Shown: positions 19,908 to 28,223 of the stretch, piece after piece
Numbering within the stretch: position 1 is the first letter of the stretch
Layout of the letters: the number at the start of each line of letters is the position of its first letter
Assembly: GCF_000981385.1 (NCBI RefSeq)
Contig: NZ_LATZ01000017.1
Coordinates: forward strand, 1-64,000
Reading direction: 5' to 3'
Length of the DNA: 64,000 bases
DNA from: Bacillus sp. SA1-12
GTDB taxonomy: Bacteria; Bacillota; Bacilli; Bacillales; Bacillaceae
Program-made: the position numbers and the translations under genes
Notes under the pieces: model-generated
What the model was told of the DNA's origin: nothing
The model's input: the letters and a program-made list of their open reading frames with translations, nothing else
Database searches by the model: none

Positions 19908-20087
19908 TCATGAATAATAAACTCTGTTTTTTTGTGCTTGGTCGTCTTTTATATACTGAGTCAACAATATATCAAGCTCTTGACTATATTGAATAGAAAT
20001 CGTTGAGTTTATCCCGTTTTTTAGGACAATATCAATTAGTTCGGCTCGTTTCTTTTCAATTAACTTTAGCATTTCTTGTTTAGACAC
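19908..20087 (-). CDS. Spo0E-like aspartyl-phosphate phosphatase (YnzD position)
   Basis: This 59-residue frame starts at GTG 20087 behind AAAGGA. It has the Spo0E-family two-helix hairpin: LKLIEKKRAELIDIVLKNG, then the signature SQELDILLTQYI. Members dephosphorylate Spo0A~P and delay sporulation. B. subtilis has the Spo0E-like gene ynzD between yneF and ccdA; here the equivalent gene is on the opposite strand. Confidence 0.8.
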   Translation of the reverse strand: MSKQEMLKLIEKKRAELIDIVLKNGINSTISIQYSQELDILLTQYIKDDQAQKNRVYYS

Positions 20088-20324
20088 GAGAACTGTCCTT
20101 TCTAATCATGTTTGTTATTAACAAATTTTACCCTGTTTTTGAAATAAATTCAAAGGAAGATACTAGAAACAGCATTGAATCTATTATAAAGGCATCCTGT
20201 GTTGAAAGAAAAGAAGAAAATGTAATTTGTTATTGAAATGACATAAAACTGTCACATGATTATAGATATAAAGAAAGGGCATCTTTGCTAGAATAAAGTA
20301 GACATTCTCTTTAGGAGGAGTAAG
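20088..20324. promoter_or_regulatory. Divergent promoter region of the Spo0E-like gene and ccdA
   Basis: This is 237 bp between two divergently transcribed genes. No specific operator is recognised. Confidence 0.4.
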
Positions 20325-21032
20325 ATGACGGATGTAAACATTTTTTTGGCATTTGGCGCAGGTTTCTTATCTTTTATCTCGCCATGCTGTTTGCCGCTTT
20401 ATCCTGCATTTTTATCTTATATTACAGGGGTTTCTGTTGGTGAATTAAAAACGGAAAATGCTTTATTACAAAAACGAAGTTTGTTTCATACGATTTGCTT
20501 TCTAATCGGATTTTCATCCATTTTTATTGCCTTAGGTTTTGGTACTTCTTTTATTGGTGAGTTTTTTCAAAATTACCAAGATCTTATTCGTCAAATAGGA
20601 GCAATCTTAATTGTGGGCTTCGGACTGATGATTTTAGGGGTTTTTACACCCGAGTTTTTGATGAAAGAACATAGATTCGAATTTAAGAATCGTCCTGCTG
20701 GTTATTTTGGTTCGGTCCTTATTGGGTTAGCATTTGCAGCAGGGTGGACACCTTGTACAGGACCGATCTTGTCAGCTGTTATTTGGATGGCTGCTACAAA
20801 TCCTGGTTCAGCCATGCTCTATATGATTTCCTATATTTTAGGATTTGCAGTTCCATTTATTGTCTTATCGTTCTTCATAGGAAAACTTGGTTGGATCAAA
20901 AAGCATAATGTAAAAATTATGAAAATAGGCGGCTTTCTTATGATAGTAATGGGGATATTACTCTTCTTTGATTTAATGACTTCTATTATTATTTTCTTAA
21001 CTGGGATTTTTGGCGGCTTTACAGGATTTTAA
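20325..21032 (+). CDS. ccdA: Cytochrome c biogenesis protein CcdA
   Basis: CcdA (DsbD/CcdA family, 235 residues, six membrane segments) passes reducing power from cytoplasmic thioredoxin to extracytoplasmic thiol proteins for cytochrome c maturation and spore cortex formation. The redox cysteines are in [13 protein letters not shown] and [10 protein letters not shown]. It is followed by yneI and ccdC, as in B. subtilis. Confidence 0.96.
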   Translation: MTDVNIFLAFGAGFLSFISPCCLPLYPAFLSYITGVSVGELKTENALLQKRSLFHTICFLIGFSSIFIALGFGTSFIGEFFQNYQDLIRQIGAILIVGFGLMILGVFTPEFLMKEHRFEFKNRPAGYFGSVLIGLAFAAGWTPCTGPILSAVIWMAATNPGSAMLYMISYILGFAVPFIVLSFFIGKLGWIKKHNVKIMKIGGFLMIVMGILLFFDLMTSIIIFLTGIFGGFTGF

Positions 21033-21236
21033 TTTTTTCAGTCTTTTAAGAACAATCATTTTGAGTCAATTTTACTATGCTTAAAGGAACTTTTTGATAT
21101 AATGATAATAAGAGTGATTACAATTGCTTATGATGAGAAAGAAACGCACTTTTACCACTTCTAAATGCAATCGCCTTCACTTTAGAAGTTTGACTATTAT
21201 CAGGCTTCCTTTATCATTTATGGGGAGGAACTAGGC

Positions 21237-21596
21237 ATGGCTAGAATTTTAATTGTTGATGATGCCAAGTTTATGAGAATAACGTTAACAAATATCTTAA
21301 TAAAGGCAAACCATACAATTGTCGCTGAAGCAGAAAATGGAATAGAAGCGATTGAACTTTTTGTTAAAGAAAAGCCAGATTTAGTAACGATGGATATCAC
21401 AATGCCAGAAAAAAATGGACTTGACGCGCTAAAAGAGATAAAGCAAGACTATCCCGATGCAAAAATTATTATGTGCTCGGCAATGGGCCAGCAAAAAATG
21501 ATAGTAGATGCAATTGAGGCGGGGGCAAAGGATTTTATTGTAAAGCCCTTTGAAGAAAGCCGTGTAATTGAAGCAGTTAATCGTGTTTTAAGTTAA
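21237..21596 (+). CDS. yneI: YneI, stand-alone CheY-like receiver
   Basis: This 119-residue receiver domain has no output domain. The acidic pair is in LIVDDAK, the phospho-Asp in LVTMDITMP, the conserved Ser/Thr region in IIMCSAMGQ and the Lys in DFIVKPF. Its partner kinase is unknown. It lies between ccdA and ccdC. Confidence 0.93.
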   Translation: MARILIVDDAKFMRITLTNILIKANHTIVAEAENGIEAIELFVKEKPDLVTMDITMPEKNGLDALKEIKQDYPDAKIIMCSAMGQQKMIVDAIEAGAKDFIVKPFEESRVIEAVNRVLS

Positions 21597-21605
21597 GTGG
21601 ACATT

Positions 21606-21720
21606 TGGGGGCTGTCTCAACAGGGTCTGATCCTACTAATGAACAAAAATATATAGAACTGAGGTGGTTCAATATATTTTGTTTTACGGATCTGGCCATT
21701 TGGTCTGAGACAGTCCTTTT
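21606..21720 (+). terminator. GGCTGTCTCA-type hairpin
   Basis: GGCTGTCTCA (21610-21619) pairs with TGAGACAGTCC (21706-21716) around a long loop. TTTT follows. It is related to the hairpins at 8690 and 22404. Confidence 0.6.
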
Positions 21721-21815
21721 CACTATCTAAGAGTAAATAGAAAGATTATGTAGGTAATTATGGAAATATCGTTTATACTAAGACTAGTTAGTTGTTGAGT
21801 AAAGGATTGATTTGT

Positions 21816-22301
21816 TTGATTACAATTATTTCTTCCTTTGTTGCAATTGGGATGGCTTTGTTGGTTTTATTTGTTCGAATGAAATCTGCTAAGAAGCCTG
21901 CAACCGCAAAGAAGATTATTTTGCCGCCAATATTTATGAGTACGGGAGCACTCATGTTTATCCATCCGATGTTTCGAGTAACTGTTGCTGAAATTTTTGA
22001 AGCTCTATTAGTAGGAATGGTTTTTTCAATCCTATTGATCAAGACTTCAAATTTTGAAATAAGGGAAAATAATATCTACCTAAAACGCTCTAAGGCGTTC
22101 GCATTTATTCTAATCGGATTGTTACTTATTCGTATAATCATGAAATCATATTTAAGTAGTACGATTGACTTAGGAGAGTTAAGCGGAATGTTTTGGATTC
22201 TTGCATTTGGAATGATTGTTCCATGGAGAATCGCAATGTATATTTCTTATAAACGAGTTAAGGAACAGCTTGATTCATCGACAAATATACCGACAACTTA
22301 A
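21816..22301 (+). CDS. ccdC: CcdC, cytochrome c biogenesis-associated membrane protein (YneJ)
   Basis: This polytopic protein is ~161 residues from TTG 21816, which AAAGGA places 9 nt away; TTG 21792 is the longest possible start. Conserved segments are KKIILPPIFMSTGALMFIHP near residue 35 and the C-terminal WRIAMYISYKRVK. CcdC is linked to cytochrome c synthesis by position; its biochemical role is not defined. Confidence 0.9.
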   Translation: MITIISSFVAIGMALLVLFVRMKSAKKPATAKKIILPPIFMSTGALMFIHPMFRVTVAEIFEALLVGMVFSILLIKTSNFEIRENNIYLKRSKAFAFILIGLLLIRIIMKSYLSSTIDLGELSGMFWILAFGMIVPWRIAMYISYKRVKEQLDSSTNIPTT

Positions 22302-22403
22302 TTTTTTGTCTTGCGGTTTCCCAGCTTCTTTGTTACGTAGGAGGCTCGTGCCTTTCGCTAAAAAATACTTAATATCAAAGCAAAAACAAAGGATACATAG
22401 AAA

Positions 22404-22465
22404 AGAGGCTGTCTCAATAGATCCCTTTCGAACAAAGGGAACCAATTGAGACAGCCTCTTTTTCA
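22404..22465. terminator. Convergent GGCTGTCTCA-type terminator
   Basis: A 15-bp perfect outer stem (22404-22418 with 22445-22459) plus an inner CCCTTT/AAAGGG stem. T runs lie on both strands, between ccdC (+) and yneK (-). Confidence 0.9.
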
Positions 22466-22491
22466 TTCAAATAAACAAAACAACTCATATC

Positions 22492-22926
22492 TTAAAAGAG
22501 TGCTTTGTATGCTGTGTAATCGATCTGCTTCTCTTTTAATCGCTTAATGAGAAATTTATGATCGCGTTTTGGAGTTGCCATGATATATCCTCTGATCACT
22601 AAATCTAACGTAATTTTTGAGGCATTTTCGTTTAAGGCAAGCTCTCCAATTTTGCCGGCGATTTTTTGACGGGCCACATCTCGAAAGAGCTCTGGAACAG
22701 GTTCTACCAGTTCCTCCAGCAATATTTTTTCATTCTGAGTCCATAAATGTTTTGTTTTGGCTAGATAGTAATCCTGCCAATCTAAGTCTGACTTGCCATC
22801 TTCTTTTGGCAGTCGTTTGAGAAATTTTCGGAACATAAAAAATCCGCCGATTGCTAACATTGAGACTAAAAAAACGGTCCAAAACAGGATAAACCATAAA
22901 AACCAGCCTTCTAGCAATTCTATCAC
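22492..22926 (-). CDS. yneK: YneK, DUF2621 membrane protein
   Basis: This 144-residue protein has an N-terminal membrane segment (WFLWFILFWTVFLVSMLAIG). A charged cytoplasmic domain follows, with LDWQDYYLAKTKHLW and ending in KRDHKFLIKRLKEKQIDY. This matches the DUF2621 family represented by YneK, which also follows ccdC in B. subtilis. Function unknown. Confidence 0.87.
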   Translation of the reverse strand: MIELLEGWFLWFILFWTVFLVSMLAIGGFFMFRKFLKRLPKEDGKSDLDWQDYYLAKTKHLWTQNEKILLEELVEPVPELFRDVARQKIAGKIGELALNENASKITLDLVIRGYIMATPKRDHKFLIKRLKEKQIDYTAYKALF

Positions 22927-23261
22927 CTCTTATGAAAAAACTTGTCCCATATTAACAGGCAGCTAGCCTAACTCTTTCGAACAATTGGTTCGGAAGAAAG
23001 GACTAAACTGCCTTGTTTTTCACTTTATCCCCATTCTAAACTGAGTAAAACCTCAAAAGATCCGACGATTGATGGGATGTTAACCACAGGATGTGGTGCG
23101 ATAAGTCTCAGCACAGCATCACCATGAGTGAAGGATAGCGGACTAACTTTGCTGCGTCCTGTGGCAAGCGGGCACTTGTACAACCAGTCCTTCAAAGAAA
23201 CAACTCCACTGATGGAAGTCCTCTTTATTGTTATTATACACATGGATGGTAAAGGTGAAAA
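22927..23261. repeat. Decayed dispersed repeat
   Basis: No gene is supported. ACCACAGGATGTGGTG near 23084 is an almost perfect palindrome, and GTCCTGTGGCAA (23156-23167) followed by CACTTGTA matches the copy at 8606-8631. The block looks like a degenerate Bacillus intergenic repeat. Confidence 0.5.
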
Positions 23262-23468
23262 CTATTCTTGATGACCATAGGCATGATGTTCTTTTGCTAA
23301 GAGGAGCAATGCTTTCTTGACTGCTTCAACCTTTTTTCGATCATAGGATGAAGTCATTAATTCATTTAATTCAGCTTGAACATGAAACATTGAATGTTTA
23401 TAGAAAATATCAAGTCGAATTGTCCCAACATCAGTGGGTAAATAAACAAATTCACAGGTACGTACCAT
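23262..23468 (-). CDS. Small protein of unknown function, 68 aa
   Basis: A perfect AGGAGG site 7 nt before ATG supports this frame. The protein has beta-type segments (CEFVYLPTDVGTIRLDIFYK) and a helical, basic C-terminus (YDRKKVEAVKKALLLLAKEHH). There is no membrane segment or signal. I do not recognise the family. Confidence 0.6.
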   Translation of the reverse strand: MVRTCEFVYLPTDVGTIRLDIFYKHSMFHVQAELNELMTSSYDRKKVEAVKKALLLLAKEHHAYGHQE

Positions 23469-24082
23469 CGTCGGCTCCTCCTAGAAATCCGCAATTATGT
23501 ATAAATCCATCAAATTTTTGCCAAAAAAGGGTATCTACATCAATAATAGCAGATAGCAAGCATATTTTCACTCTATATAAATAAAAAAGTGCCTGATTTA
23601 AAAATCAGACACCAGTTCCTTCCGATCCGTACATGGTTAAGTGTCCCGCAACAAGCGAATGTTTCGGAAGGAACATTATTACTTTATCATGGTGGTTTAT
23701 GCTAAGTAAAGCTCCAAATATTTGTAAAACAAACATATACCGATTATCGAGCAGCAAAACTCCTTTTCCCTAAAAACAGTGACGGTAAGTGAGGAGGTAA
23801 ACTGCCAGTAAAGAATCGGCTATGCTAATGATGTCCCAGAGCAATGCTAATCCCTGCCTATACTCTTCCTTCATCAAACCCACACTTTACACCAATAGGG
23901 AAATATGTATTTAGCGAATAGTTAGTAAGCGTTCATATAAAGTATGTATTTCTTTACAACTATCATGCAAAAAAACTCAATACTTTCTTAGATTAAGAAA
24001 AGGATTTTTATGATAGCAGGGAGAATAAATTATTCAATGGTATTAATGCTAAAAAGCGAAAGTAAATCGTGAGGGGATTTTA
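23469..24082. other. Intergenic stretch with hairpins, no gene
   Basis: Two structures stand out: GTGCCTGATTT/AATCAGACAC (23589-23612) and GTTCCTTCCGA (23615-23625) paired exactly with TCGGAAGGAAC (23664-23674). Neither follows a gene on its own strand. The remainder shows nothing recognisable. Confidence 0.45.
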
Positions 24083-24850
24083 ATGATTGTTTATGAGGAC
24101 AAAACTTCCTTTTTCATGACGGAACAACATGAGCATGCATTATTAGCTGAATGTTTTGCTCAAAACTGGAAAGATGAATATTTTTTCGGTGATGAAAATA
24201 AAGAGGCGGTTTTATTTGCTATAGCTCAACATGATCGTTCATGGCTTGATGTAGATGTGTCGCCTGTTTGGAACGATAAAGTAAATAAACCCTATACCTT
24301 TATTGATTTTCCCCATTCCATCAAGTTATCTTTTTATGAAAAGGGAATCGATGAAATTGAGGAAAAAAACGCTTATTCAGCACTCCTAAGCAGTATTCAC
24401 TATACACGATTTTTTGATGGAATGAACTTAGATAAACGTATGACTTCCTTTCTCAACAAGGAAGTCGATAGACAAAAGCGCTTATTAGCTGCTTTACACC
24501 TTAAAGAAAATGATAAAAACGTTTCGTTTCATTATCATTTGCTAAAATTTTGTGATCACCTCTCGTTATTTGTCTGTATGCAGGAAGCGGGAACAGTTGA
24601 GGAAAAGGTTCATAGTTGGTTTAAAAAAGGTATTGTTCAGCCATTTTCATTTTTTAAAGAAGATATGTTTAATGTAAAATGGAAAAACGAGGTTGAAATC
24701 AGTCTTCAGCCATTTCCTTTTAGAAGGGAATTTGAGGTTTCGATTCCAATGCGGGAGGTCTCGAAAGTGCTTTTGAAAAAAAACGGGATTCTCGAAGCGT
24801 TTCATCAAACGCCTGCACATGAAAGAAGGGTAACAATTACTTCAAAGTAG
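24083..24850 (+). CDS. DUF3891 family protein
   Basis: This 255-residue soluble protein has the family's N-terminal TEQHEHALLAECFAQNW and AIAQHDRSW segments. Their histidines and aspartates suggest a metal-binding helical (HD-like) site, though this is inference. Later parts include SIHYTRFFDG and FHYHLLKFCDHLSLFVC. Function is unknown. The gene has a GAGGGGA site and stands alone. Confidence 0.75.
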   Translation: MIVYEDKTSFFMTEQHEHALLAECFAQNWKDEYFFGDENKEAVLFAIAQHDRSWLDVDVSPVWNDKVNKPYTFIDFPHSIKLSFYEKGIDEIEEKNAYSALLSSIHYTRFFDGMNLDKRMTSFLNKEVDRQKRLLAALHLKENDKNVSFHYHLLKFCDHLSLFVCMQEAGTVEEKVHSWFKKGIVQPFSFFKEDMFNVKWKNEVEISLQPFPFRREFEVSIPMREVSKVLLKKNGILEAFHQTPAHERRVTITSK

Positions 24851-24866
24851 AAATGAAATTCAAAAA

Positions 24867-24882
24867 ATAAAACGTTTTCAAT
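24867..24882. promoter_or_regulatory. cre-like CcpA site
   Basis: On the reverse strand it reads TTGAAAACGTTTTAT, one mismatch to WTGNAANCGNWNNCA within its first 14 positions. It lies ~65 bp before the isomerase gene at 24949. Confidence 0.5.
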
Positions 24883-24948
24883 TGATTATCATGATTTTTT
24901 TGGTATGATAATATCGAATACTATCTTATGGGGAAAGGAAGTACATAG

Positions 24949-25701
24949 ATGAATAATAGAATAGCAGTTCAATTGTATACCTTGCATGGAGAATGTGAGA
25001 AAGATTTTTACGGTACATTAGAAAAAGTAGCTGAATTAGGTTTTAACGGAGTAGAATTGGCAGGTTATTGGGGGAAGGAAGCAAAAGATTTAAAGGCTAC
25101 TCTTGATCGCCTTGGACTTAAAGCAGTTAGCAGCCATGTATCTTTAGAAAGAATGGAAGAAAATCTCGAAGCAGAAATTGAATATTTAAAAGTTCTTGAC
25201 TGCTCTAATATTGTATGCCCTTACTTAGTGGAAGATAGACGCAATGATTATGCAGGGTTGGTTAAGCGGTTAAATGAAATTGGAGAAAGAAGTCAAAAAG
25301 AGGGAATTTCTTTAAGTTATCATAATCATGACTTTGAGCTTGAAAAAGATAATGGGAAATCACATCTTGAGCGCCTTTTTGAAGAAACGAATCCTGAGTA
25401 TGTGAAGGCAGAATTGGATGTTTATTGGTTAACGTTAGCAGGTGAAAATCCGCTTGAATGGATGGAAAAATATTCTGATCGCATGCCGTTAATTCATTTG
25501 AAAGACATGACGACAGATAGCGAGAGAACCTTTGCTGAATTAGGAACCGGCGGGGTGGATATTGAAGGTGTTTTAAGAAAAAGCAAGGAAACGCAAATTC
25601 AATGGTTTGTCGTGGAACAAGATCGTTCTAAACGAACTCCATTAGAAAGCATTGAGATAAGTTTACAATATTTAAAAGAAACGTTACCTAAAATCGGTTA
25701 A
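24949..25701 (+). CDS. Sugar phosphate isomerase/epimerase-like TIM-barrel protein
   Basis: This 250-residue AP_endonuc_2 (xylose isomerase-like) protein is predicted to act in the cytosol on a sugar, keto-sugar or inositol derivative. Putative metal ligands are E130 in YHNHDFELE, D157 in AELDVYW, H183 in LIHLKD and E223 in VVEQD. That is the standard set. The start is ATG 24949 with GGAAAGGAAG. It converges on an AraC regulator and lies near a second protein of the same fold and a Gfo/Idh/MocA oxidoreductase. The substrate is not known. Confidence 0.82.
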   Translation: MNNRIAVQLYTLHGECEKDFYGTLEKVAELGFNGVELAGYWGKEAKDLKATLDRLGLKAVSSHVSLERMEENLEAEIEYLKVLDCSNIVCPYLVEDRRNDYAGLVKRLNEIGERSQKEGISLSYHNHDFELEKDNGKSHLERLFEETNPEYVKAELDVYWLTLAGENPLEWMEKYSDRMPLIHLKDMTTDSERTFAELGTGGVDIEGVLRKSKETQIQWFVVEQDRSKRTPLESIEISLQYLKETLPKIG

Positions 25702-25711
25702 GTAAAAAACG

Positions 25712-25752
25712 CAAAGGGTCAGCACGAACATGCAGTCTGACCCTGCTTTATT
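25712..25752. terminator. Convergent terminator
   Basis: GGGTCAG (25716-25722) pairs with CTGACCC (25737-25743), with T-rich and A-rich flanks. Confidence 0.75.
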
Positions 25753-26621
25753 TATAGTTTGGATTGACCATTATTGAGTTTTCGGAAGATTGAAGGGGAG
25801 ATCTTTTTTTGTTCTTTAAATACACGTGAAAACGTTTGGAACGATTGATATCCTACCTCCAAGGCAATTTCTGTTACCGGAATCGTGGTCGAAGTTAATA
25901 AGCTGCATGCATGGCGAATCCGAATTTCATGTAAAAAATGAACGAAATTAAGACCTACATGTTCCTTAAATAGTTCACTTAAGTAAGGGACGCTAACATG
26001 GAAATGTTTTGCCAATTTTGATAACGTAATATCTTCTTGATAATGAATGTGGATATATTGAATGATGTCCCAAATGATGCCTTTTTTTGCTGATGAGGAA
26101 CTCGGAACGGACTGGAATTGCTTCCCTTTTCTGTTCCTTTCAAATAAAACAAGTACTTCTGCCAATTTTGCTTTAATGACTATTTCTTTATATGGTTTCG
26201 TACCGTTATATTCTGCCAACATCTCTTCTAAAATCTGCTTTATTTTATAAAAATACTCATCTTCAAGATTAAGATAAGGGTTGGATTCACATTCTCCTGT
26301 TTCAGATAATAATCCTTGCAGACCAATATCATGGATAAGTCCTAAATCAAATATACAATTAAATAATAATAAGGGCTTGTCTTTTTCGGCCACGATTTCA
26401 TGAATTTGATAAGGCAGTATAAACGTAAATGTCCCTGCTTCCATTTCATGCTTCTTTCCATTTATCACCTCATGGCCTAGACCCTCAATCACTAACGAAA
26501 ATTCAAGGTAATCATGGCGGTGGGAGGGGAAGGCTGATTTTATCTCATTAATGGATAGGTGAAACGGAAATGTTGAGTCCATATTGGGATATGTAGATAA
26601 ATACATAGGGAAAATTGTCAT
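25752..26621 (-). CDS. AraC-family transcriptional regulator
   Basis: This ~289-residue regulator has an N-terminal cupin-type ligand domain (FPSHRHDYLEFSLVIEG). A C-terminal double helix-turn-helix follows (DITLSKLAKHFHVSVPYLSELF and PVTEIALEVGYQSFQTFSRVFK). Two starts are possible: ATG 26630 is only 2 nt from AAAGGAGG and ATG 26621 is 11 nt away. It is flanked by the isomerase and oxidoreductase genes and is the likely local sugar-responsive regulator. Confidence 0.85.
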   Translation of the reverse strand: MTIFPMYLSTYPNMDSTFPFHLSINEIKSAFPSHRHDYLEFSLVIEGLGHEVINGKKHEMEAGTFTFILPYQIHEIVAEKDKPLLLFNCIFDLGLIHDIGLQGLLSETGECESNPYLNLEDEYFYKIKQILEEMLAEYNGTKPYKEIVIKAKLAEVLVLFERNRKGKQFQSVPSSSSAKKGIIWDIIQYIHIHYQEDITLSKLAKHFHVSVPYLSELFKEHVGLNFVHFLHEIRIRHACSLLTSTTIPVTEIALEVGYQSFQTFSRVFKEQKKISPSIFRKLNNGQSKL

Positions 26622-26944
26622 AAAAGCCATTTCCTCCTTTAACAGAAAACTATGCTAAAGCTAATGTTAATAATTTTAATTTTCATTCCATGTGATAGGA
26701 GCGCAAGATGTGAGGCTCCTGCGTGAACAACCTGACAAGAGACTCTTAGACCATCCGCAATAGATGAGCCTGCAGCGGAAGTCATCTGGCAAGTTTATCA
26801 GATCATACAGAAAAAATGAGATAAATAGATGAAAAATTGATCAGTTTTTTTACAGATTTTATTTTATCATATTTGTAAGCGTTATTATCAACACTTTGCT
26901 GATCGTATCTAATGATAAAACAATTAGTAAATGGAGGTATACAT
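26622..26944. other. Divergent regulatory region with repeat traces
   Basis: Bases ~26695-26795 are GC-richer than the surroundings and resemble a decayed repeat (GAGCCTGCAGCGGAAGTCAT). The promoter of the oxidoreductase gene lies in the 3' part, together with a cre-like site. Confidence 0.4.
26873..26887 (+). promoter_or_regulatory. cre-like CcpA site
   Basis: TTGTAAGCGTTATTA matches WTGNAANCGNWNNCA except at the final CA. It lies ~60 bp upstream of the oxidoreductase start. Confidence 0.5.
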
Positions 26945-28015
26945 ATGAAAAATAAAATAAGATTAGGAATGATAGGGGCCGGAGCAATTGGCAGTGTTCA
27001 TTTAGGGGCATTTAATAGATTATCAGACGAAGTCGTCCTTCAAGGAATTACTGACGTATACCAGCCTTTAGCTGAAAAACGTGCAGAGGAATTTGGAATC
27101 TCTCAAGTTTTTACAAGTGCGGAGGAATTGATTCACGATTCGCAAATCGATGCTGTTATTATCGGTGTACCGAATAAATGGCATGCACCGCTAGCGATTC
27201 AAGCATTAAAAGCAGGGAAGCACGTTCTTGTTGAAAAACCAATGGGGATAGATAGTGAAGCGGCAAAGGAAATTGTGAGGGCACAGCGTGAGTCGGGCAA
27301 AGTGGTAATGGTTGGACATCAAATGAGATGGCAATGGCAAATTCAACAAGTGAAGGAACAAGTTGATAAAGGCGCATTAGGGAAAATCTATAATGCAAAA
27401 ACTGGCTGGTTCCGCAGAAAAGGGATACCAGGGTGGGGAAGCTGGTTTACGCAAAAGTCTGAAGCAGGCGGAGGTCCATTAATTGATATCGGTGTCCATA
27501 TGCTGGATCTAGCACTTTATTTAATGGGAAATCCAAAGCCAGTGTCTGTATTCGGCTCAACCTATGCAGAATTTGGACCAAAGAAAAAAGGAATAGGGAC
27601 ATGGGGAACACCGAACTGGAATGGTCATTACGATGTGGAAGATTTGGCGACAGCCTTAATTAAAATGGAGGATGGTTCTACGCTTTCCTTAGAGGTAAGC
27701 TGGGCTGTTCATATGGATACAAGCAATAAACCATTTATCCATTTAATGGGCTCAGAGGGTGGTGCATCACTTAGCGGCAGCAGTGCAAAAATCCTAACAG
27801 AACAATTTGACCGTGCCCTTGATATTGACCTTTCTGCTCCAGAAAATCAAGAAGATGACCGCATCCGTTTAAGCAAGCATTTTATCGAATGTATCCATGA
27901 AGGAAAGCAGCCAATAACGTCTGCAATGTCTGGCTTAACAAATAATCTTATTCTTGATGCAATCTATGAATCTTCCAAAACAGGCCGAGAAGTGATTTTA
28001 GATTGGAATATTTAA
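26945..28015 (+). CDS. Gfo/Idh/MocA-family NAD(P)-dependent oxidoreductase
   Basis: This 356-residue dehydrogenase has an N-terminal Rossmann fold (GMIGAGAIGSVHLGAF), the catalytic lysine in VEKPMG (K98) and the D181/H185 pair in LIDIGVHMLDLAL. These are the classical residues of inositol and sugar dehydrogenases. GGAGGT sets the start at ATG 26945; the upstream ATG 26912 would add an unconserved extension. With the downstream TIM-barrel isomerase it forms a likely two-gene unit for oxidising a sugar, polyol or glycoside. The substrate is unknown. Confidence 0.85.
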   Translation: MKNKIRLGMIGAGAIGSVHLGAFNRLSDEVVLQGITDVYQPLAEKRAEEFGISQVFTSAEELIHDSQIDAVIIGVPNKWHAPLAIQALKAGKHVLVEKPMGIDSEAAKEIVRAQRESGKVVMVGHQMRWQWQIQQVKEQVDKGALGKIYNAKTGWFRRKGIPGWGSWFTQKSEAGGGPLIDIGVHMLDLALYLMGNPKPVSVFGSTYAEFGPKKKGIGTWGTPNWNGHYDVEDLATALIKMEDGSTLSLEVSWAVHMDTSNKPFIHLMGSEGGASLSGSSAKILTEQFDRALDIDLSAPENQEDDRIRLSKHFIECIHEGKQPITSAMSGLTNNLILDAIYESSKTGREVILDWNI

Positions 28016-28223
28016 TTAAAATTAAGCTGTTGGTTTCGAATTTCGGTACCGTTTCTTAATGAATTGGCAGCTTTGGTTAAGTTCATTGATAACTTGGCAA
28101 GCTGTTAATTTAAAACAGATCTTTACTTGCCTCCTGATCTCTCGATAAAAACGTGAGTATCTGTGGAGGAGATCAACCGTTTCATAAAGCTAAGACTATT
28201 AAAATAAAAAGGGTGTGAACGAT

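Noticed and set aside
23025-23243. 72-codon minus-strand frame
   Set aside because: Encoded by the decayed repeat; no ribosome binding site and no protein-like composition.
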